From positions 1 to 24,404 of the forward strand of contig BRYA01000034.1 in assembly GCA_030267965.1 (NCBI GenBank): a DNA stretch of 24,404 nucleotides, written 5' to 3'. A program made the position numbers and the translations under genes. Of this stretch, positions 19,601-24,404 are shown piece by piece. Every line of letters starts with the position of its first letter. Within the stretch, counting starts at the first letter, position 1. The notes under the pieces are model-generated. The model searched no databases. It saw only the letters and a program-made list of their open reading frames with translations, and was not told the DNA's origin. This stretch comes from Triparma columacea (Eukaryota; Sar; Bolidophyceae; Parmales; Triparmaceae).

Positions 19601-22600
19601 TGCAGGGCATCTCCATTTCCATTTTCTCACCTCGCTCAGCTTTTCCATGAGCCCGCCCCAACCCAGTGATTCCTCTCCCCCCTCTCCCTCAAGGCAACTC
19701 AACAAATCACCTTCCTCTAGGGCAAACCTCTCGATCTTGCCGAAGCAGCTACCGCAATACTTGAGAGACTCGAGCAAAGCGGCTGCTCTTGCCGATATGA
19801 GAGGATCGGAGGCTCCCCCATCGAGAGAAATGTTGTTGACTAGCTGAGCAACTTCATTCACATTTTCCGATGCCTCTCGCAGCTCCCCCTTTGCTCTTCC
19901 CACAAAGAGCTTCCTGAACTGGGAAGAGGGAGCCGTGCCGCTGTGCCCCCCCTCTCCATCGAGCCTCTTTTCAACCTGCTTCCCGACACTTTTCATCTTC
20001 GTGAGCAAGTAAGCGCTCGCATCTACATTGCCGTTTTCCAAAGCAATTTGGATCGCAGTCTTGCCGTCGAAATTCTCTGTGGTGAGCATGTCCGCCGCGG
20101 TCTCAAAGTCTTCGCTCATGAGCATGCAAGCGCTGAACAGAACATTGAGCAGCTCCACGTCTCCCGTCCGAGCCAACTCGTGGGTTATGACAGTGGGAGT
20201 ATCCGAATGCTGCAGCCTTGGGGAAGGTAGAACACGCAGGAAGTTCTTGTAAGAGTGCTTCGAGGCAAGCTCTTCGTTGCTGAAGATGCTCTTGAAGGGA
20301 GCTGTGGAGGAATCCGACAAAATTACGTTTCCCGAAGGCAGCGAAAGGAGCAGGGAGGAAAGCGGGTGGGAAATCGTTGAGGGTATGGAGGCTGCGAGGA
20401 GGGTTGCGTTAGTGGGCGATGGCGACTGAAGCGATTTGAGCCCCTCCTCCCCTGCTCACCTGTTGCCTGGTTGAAGGTAGTGAAAATTGCGGGGGGGCCT
20501 CCAGGGAGGGATAGTAGGGCATAGTTGATTCGCAGGGAAGACTTAAGGGAGAGGGAGGTCGAACTCACGGCAGCGGACAGCAAATTCTTAAGGACGTGAA
20601 GGGTGGAGTCAGAGCTGCTGTAAGAGCACAGCTCGAGGGTTTTGGGGTGAGGCGTCGCCGAGACTCTAATCCTCGGGAAGTGAGGGATGGGAGCACAGTT
20701 CCTGGGCAGGAGATTAGCATTGTCGCAATAATTCATTATATATGTCGGCAGGTCGGGGTTGTAATTTGGGCGCCTCGTCCTCCTCTGGTTGATGGTGCGC
20801 GAGTGGAGCAGGTTTTCCGAGGATACTAAGAAGGAGAGGGGGGTGTCATTAACGAGGAGCATCGAGATGATGACCTCGTCCTTGGAGAGATAGGCCCCGT
20901 GGAATGCCTGCTTCGTGGGCTGGGCCCCCTTCAGGAGGAGGGTCTTGACGACCTCGATCCTTGCCGAGCGATGGTAGGGCGAAGGGTCCGAGAGGGTTTT
21001 CGTGCAGGCGTAGTCCAGGGGGGTGCGATCGCTGTGGCCGGGGAGTGCGGTTAGTAAGGGGATGGGGTGTCGGACTGCAAACTTGCAAACTGCTTCCTCA
21101 CCTGAGTCTGATCATCCCGGATGTTCCCCAGAAAGACCCGGATGGATCAGCCTCGTTGTTCAGAAGCCCCAGGGCCACCGCCCAGTACTGCTTTCTGCAG
21201 GCGACCGTGAGGAGAGTTTCTCCGGTAATGTCAGGGTTGTGGATCCCGGTCCCGGCATCGATGAGCTTGGTCGCGACGTTGGATATTCTCTTCGCCGTCT
21301 CGTGAGGGCCGGACAAGCCGTACCCGGGATCGTTGAAATAGGGGGTAGGATCGCGTAGGTAGATGTTCAGCGCGTTCACTTGCTTGGGGGCGTTGCTTAT
21401 AGAGATCTTGAGGTTAGATATTTTGGCAGTAAGAGCTGCGATGGCGGCGATGGCGGCGATGAGCGAAGCGAATAGCGAAAGGTGTTGCGTTAATGAGTTA
21501 GGAAGGCAAAGTCGAAGAGAACGGAATGGAGTTTAGGGGGAAGCATAATGAGCGGGAAAGATAGTGCTGTACAATTGTCGTGCATTCTCTCTCACCTTCC
21601 TGGCTGTCGAGGTTCTTGATATGTTCGATGATGGGCTGACTGTAAGAGGGGGACGACGTCGCGCCGTGGGTGGTGACAATAGCCCTAATCCAGAGGGTGA
21701 GTGCTTCCGTGGCCAAGGCGTACTTGTCGTTCGCAGCGGGGGCGGAGGGGGCGGAGGGGGGGGGGAGGAGGGCGGATATCTTGGTGATTATTGAGGCGGG
21801 GAGGGAGGTCTCCTTGCACCCTAGCATCTGCGAAGCGAGAGTTGCGGTAAGGGTTGAGTTGAAGTGTTAGAATTGTTGCGTGTTTTGAATTTTGGTAAGG
21901 TTTCAATTATCACCTTCGACCCGATCTTGAGGTTTCTCGCGGATCTCTGGAAGGTGCTCCAGTAAGAGGGTGGGTTAATATCCGTCTTGGGGTCGTACGT
22001 GTTGGGATCGGTAGACCCAATGTTCCCGCCCTTGAGGATGTGGCAGAGGCAGAGCGCCAACTTCGACAAGCGGACATTCGTTGGCTTCTTAAGTGCGGAG
22101 AACTCTTGTAAGTTCTTCACGCTAGGCGTCTTGCCCCCCCTGCGCTTTTTCTCCGGGTCCGGTTCTTCTAGAAGTACCTCCGCAGCCTTCCAGGACTCGT
22201 CGATGCTGAACTTGAGGGCGCGGTTCAGGTCCATGATCTGCGTGAGTTCCTCCTGAGTGCCCTCATGGTGAATAGCGGCCTTAGAAGCTTCCGTTGTTCC
22301 AGTCAGCGAGATCTGCTGAGCAGTAAGTTCCTCGAGCTGCGGCGAGCGTTGGGTTAGTTTCCGTTGGCAATTGCCTCGCCCTCCCAACCTTTGCACCCTC
22401 CTCACCTCCTTAGCCTGCCTCTCTGCCGCCTCGGACTGTTCGCTCTTCAGTATGTTTGGCTTGGACTGCAGTTTGTCCATGAGCAGCTCCACGACCTCCG
22501 GCGACGCCGTGTTTGCCGCAACGAGGAGGGGAACGTCCCCGCTCTTGTCCGGGGTGTTGGACATGGCGGCGAGCTTCCCGAGAGGGACGTAGTCGGCAAA

Positions 22601-24314
22601 GAAAGAGAGGAGGAGGAGGTTGCGGTTCTCGGTGCCGTGGTTGCCTACGACAGCGGCGACCAGGGGGGACATTTCCAAATTGGGAATCAGGCGGGAAAGG
22701 GTGCTGAAATTGAAGTTGGGGTGCTGGAGGAAGGACTTGGTGGCCTCGTTCTTGTTGGTTACGCAGGCAAGAGAGACGGGGGAGAGCTTGGGGAGGTACA
22801 TTTGTGACTTGAATGAGTTGGAAATGTGAGAATGCCTAGTTGCGGCGAAGGTGGTGAGGATGGGGAGGGGGGGGGCGAAGGTTTGTTGGAAGGGGTCGGC
22901 TGCGTTGGAGAGGAGGAGGGAGATCAGGATTGGGTCGTTATTGATGGTGGCGATGTGGAGGGGGGTGAGGGGGTTAGGTGGAACCGGGGGGGTGGAGGTG
23001 GACTCGTCCCACAGGGTAGAGGCGGGGGGGAGGAGGGTGTTGGGGTCCGCAGAATATTCGAGTAGGGCGGAGGAGATCTAGGTGGGCGAGGAGCGAAGCG
23101 ATGAGCGAAGCGAAGAGCGAAGCGAAGAGCGAAAGGGTTGCGTTAATGGCCAGGGTGTAGCTCGCGTGTTATCTTGTGTCCTCTATCCCTTCCCTCACCT
23201 TAACAAGTCCCATCATGACGCTAGTTTTAAGCAGCTGGCTAAAGTACTCCTTGTACTCCCCGTGTCTCCCCCCCTCCCCGAATATCTCCTTATACGCCAT
23301 CCTGAATGCCCTCACGCTACCGCTACGAACGCTGCATAGAAGGCACTGCTTTATAAGGGCAGATCCCGACCCCCCACGGGGTGGAGCAGGGGGGGCTGAG
23401 GTGAAGACCTGCTCCATGAGCATGAGGTTCCCTGACACGCACGCGTAACCCAGGGGCGTCATCCCATAAGCGTCCCTCTCGTGTGCAACCCTAGGGTTAG
23501 CGGTGAGGAGGACTGCGAGGGTCTTGCTGAGCCTGCTCACGTCTGACAACGTGGTCTTGCGACCGGCGTGGTAAAGGGAGAGGTGGAGAGGGGTTCGGCC
23601 CTTGCTGTCGACGGCGAGAGGGCTGGCGTAAGACTTTAACAGAACGGATGCGGCGACGGGGTTTAGGGTGAAGGCGGCGTAATGGAGGGGGGTACAGTTG
23701 TTGTAGTCGACGGCGTCGACGTCGGCGCCGAGGTTCACTAAAGTTGAGACGGTCTTTGAGGGGTCGGAGTATGAACTTCCCAGGGGCTCCCTGTATGTTG
23801 CGGCGACGTGGAGGCACGTTCGGAGGGAGTAGTCCGTGAAGTACAGTGCCGAAGTCGGGTGCATGTTACCGTTCGCTGGTGAGTTGTCCTCGGTTTTGTA
23901 GCGGGAGAAGGACTTGAGAGCGGTGGAGTGGGGGGAGGGGTGGGAGTGGGAGGGGGAGAGGAGGAGGGAAATCGAGTGGGAGTCGTGGGTTGAGCAGAGG
24001 TGGAAGAGGGTGGTTAGCATGGACGAGTAGCGCGTTGATATCGGGGGGGTTGGGGGAGGGGGCGGGAGGTAGTTGTCACGAAGGGGGGTAGGGGTGTCCG
24101 GGTCGGGGGAGGGGTCGGAGGATGAATCGTAGTCGGTGGGAGGTTCGTCGGAGGGGGATGATAGACCTTCGGTGCCATTGCCTTTCGCCAGTTGGCTGGC
24201 CATGTCTCTGACCAGGCGGGGGTATGATGAAGGGGGGTGCGCCGGGAATATGTAATGGACAAGAGTGTGGACGGCCAGCTTCTCGGGGGAGAAATCGGAG
24301 AGGGAGTTCGCCAT
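16697..24314 (-). CDS. Giant ankyrin-repeat protein, eight exons
   Basis: Exons in order: 24314-23199, 23077-22406, 22336-21914, 21827-21596, 21435-21102, 21031-20460, 20391-19631 and 19549-16697; 2320 residues, all junctions in phase. Ankyrin-type TPLHxAA units are visible at about residues 165-295 (C-T-P-L-H-Y-A-A, R-T-P-L-H-L-S, M-T-P-L-G-Y-A), 408-436 (L-T-P-L-H-I-A), about 550-580, in exon 5 (G-E-T-L-L-T-V-A), exon 6 (R-T-P-L-D-Y-A), exon 7 (K-T-A-I-Q-I-A) and several in exon 8 (R-T-P-I-Y-A-A, GLLHLAA, QAIHYSIAAGH). Exon 1 also has a proline-rich disordered stretch. Between the repeat blocks lies a helical, non-ankyrin region (early exon 8) that I cannot assign. No transmembrane segment, kinase or other enzyme domain is seen. 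Ankyrin arrays bind proteins, so a scaffold is the reasonable guess. The last 35 residues are strongly basic. Confidence 0.85.
21441..21480 (-). repeat. cgccat and ttcgct repeats in ankyrin-gene intron 4
   Basis: On the coding (minus) strand the intron 21595-21436 reads from TTAACGCAAC into ttcgctattcgcttcgctc and then cgccatcgccgccatcgcag, so the whole polypyrimidine region is made of short repeats based on tcgc. The repeats end exactly at the acceptor. Confidence 0.85.
23091..23134 (-). repeat. Tandem ttcgct/cttcgc array in ankyrin-gene intron 1
   Basis: Between the TTAACGCAAC element (minus strand, 23145-23137) and the acceptor of intron 23198-23078 the coding strand is a run of tcgcttcgctct and variants, about four 11-bp units. 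It takes the place of a normal polypyrimidine tract. Confidence 0.9.
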
Positions 24315-24404
24315 TATATTGTACTTATGCTGGTGGAGGGGAGGGGTGTTAGGATAAAAGGGGAAGGGGGGGGGAGGCGGGGGGGGGGGGCGGGGGGGGG
24401 GGGG
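24315..24404. promoter_or_regulatory. G-rich leader region upstream of the ankyrin gene
   Basis: These 90 bases precede the ankyrin-gene ATG and run off the window. From about 24360 the plus strand is almost pure G with isolated A and C. On the transcribed strand this is C-rich. It probably belongs to the 5' leader or promoter, but homopolymer miscalls at a contig end are also likely. Confidence 0.5.

Noticed and set aside
22801..22900. An additional intron in the ankyrin gene before the methionine at 22801
   Set aside because: After recounting a run of nine C, the frame from the acceptor at 23077 continues straight into this methionine, and no GT donor exists on the coding strand in that stretch.
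24360..24404. Telomere repeat at the right end
   Set aside because: It is nearly pure G without a regular unit such as TTAGGG or TTTAGGG.

Overview
This is a nuclear genome fragment of a eukaryote, not bacterial. Four of the five genes (the fifth is a 7.3 kb uninterrupted frame) contain short spliceosomal introns of 61-202 nt, almost all with a GTGAG donor and a CAG or TAG acceptor, and intergenic spaces are small. Domain content (multi-START lipid-binding protein, TMC-type membrane protein, giant ankyrin-repeat protein, bacterial-type TrmO with an N-terminal hydrophobic leader) and the intron style suggest a photosynthetic stramenopile-like alga, perhaps of the Bolidophyceae/Parmales. That placement is inference from memory of gene styles and was not tested. 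A 36-base assembly gap (12661-12696) and long C/G homopolymers also occur.

Layout. Positions 1-1276 hold no gene: a 10-bp tandem repeat followed by two degenerate minisatellite arrays. Positions 1277-8608 (minus) are one 2443-residue frame: three clear and one weak START-like lipid-binding domains, then a multi-spanning membrane module present twice in tandem (about 1.85 kb period) that resembles XK-related/scramblase proteins. Positions 8609-9507 are non-coding with a 261-bp-spaced imperfect direct repeat. At 9508-10042 (minus) and 10709-11130 (plus) lie two small two-exon genes, head to head, whose proteins share a glycine-rich motif and seem to be paralogues of unknown function. Positions 11226-12955 (plus) are a six-exon TRMO gene (tRNA t6A37 N6-methyltransferase). 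Positions 13191-16645 (plus) are a seven-exon TMC-family gene (940 residues). Positions 16697-24314 (minus) are an eight-exon gene for a 2320-residue ankyrin-repeat protein; its stop codon is only 51 bp from the TMC stop, so the two genes converge. The last 90 bases are G-rich.

The genes do not form an evident pathway. Common threads are membrane/lipid biology (START-XKR-like fusion, TMC protein) and an unusual shared intron signature, YTAACGCAAC near the 3' splice site, in both the TMC and ankyrin genes. Exon models were built by hand from reading frame, splice consensus and family resemblance. All junctions listed keep the frame, but none is confirmed by transcripts.
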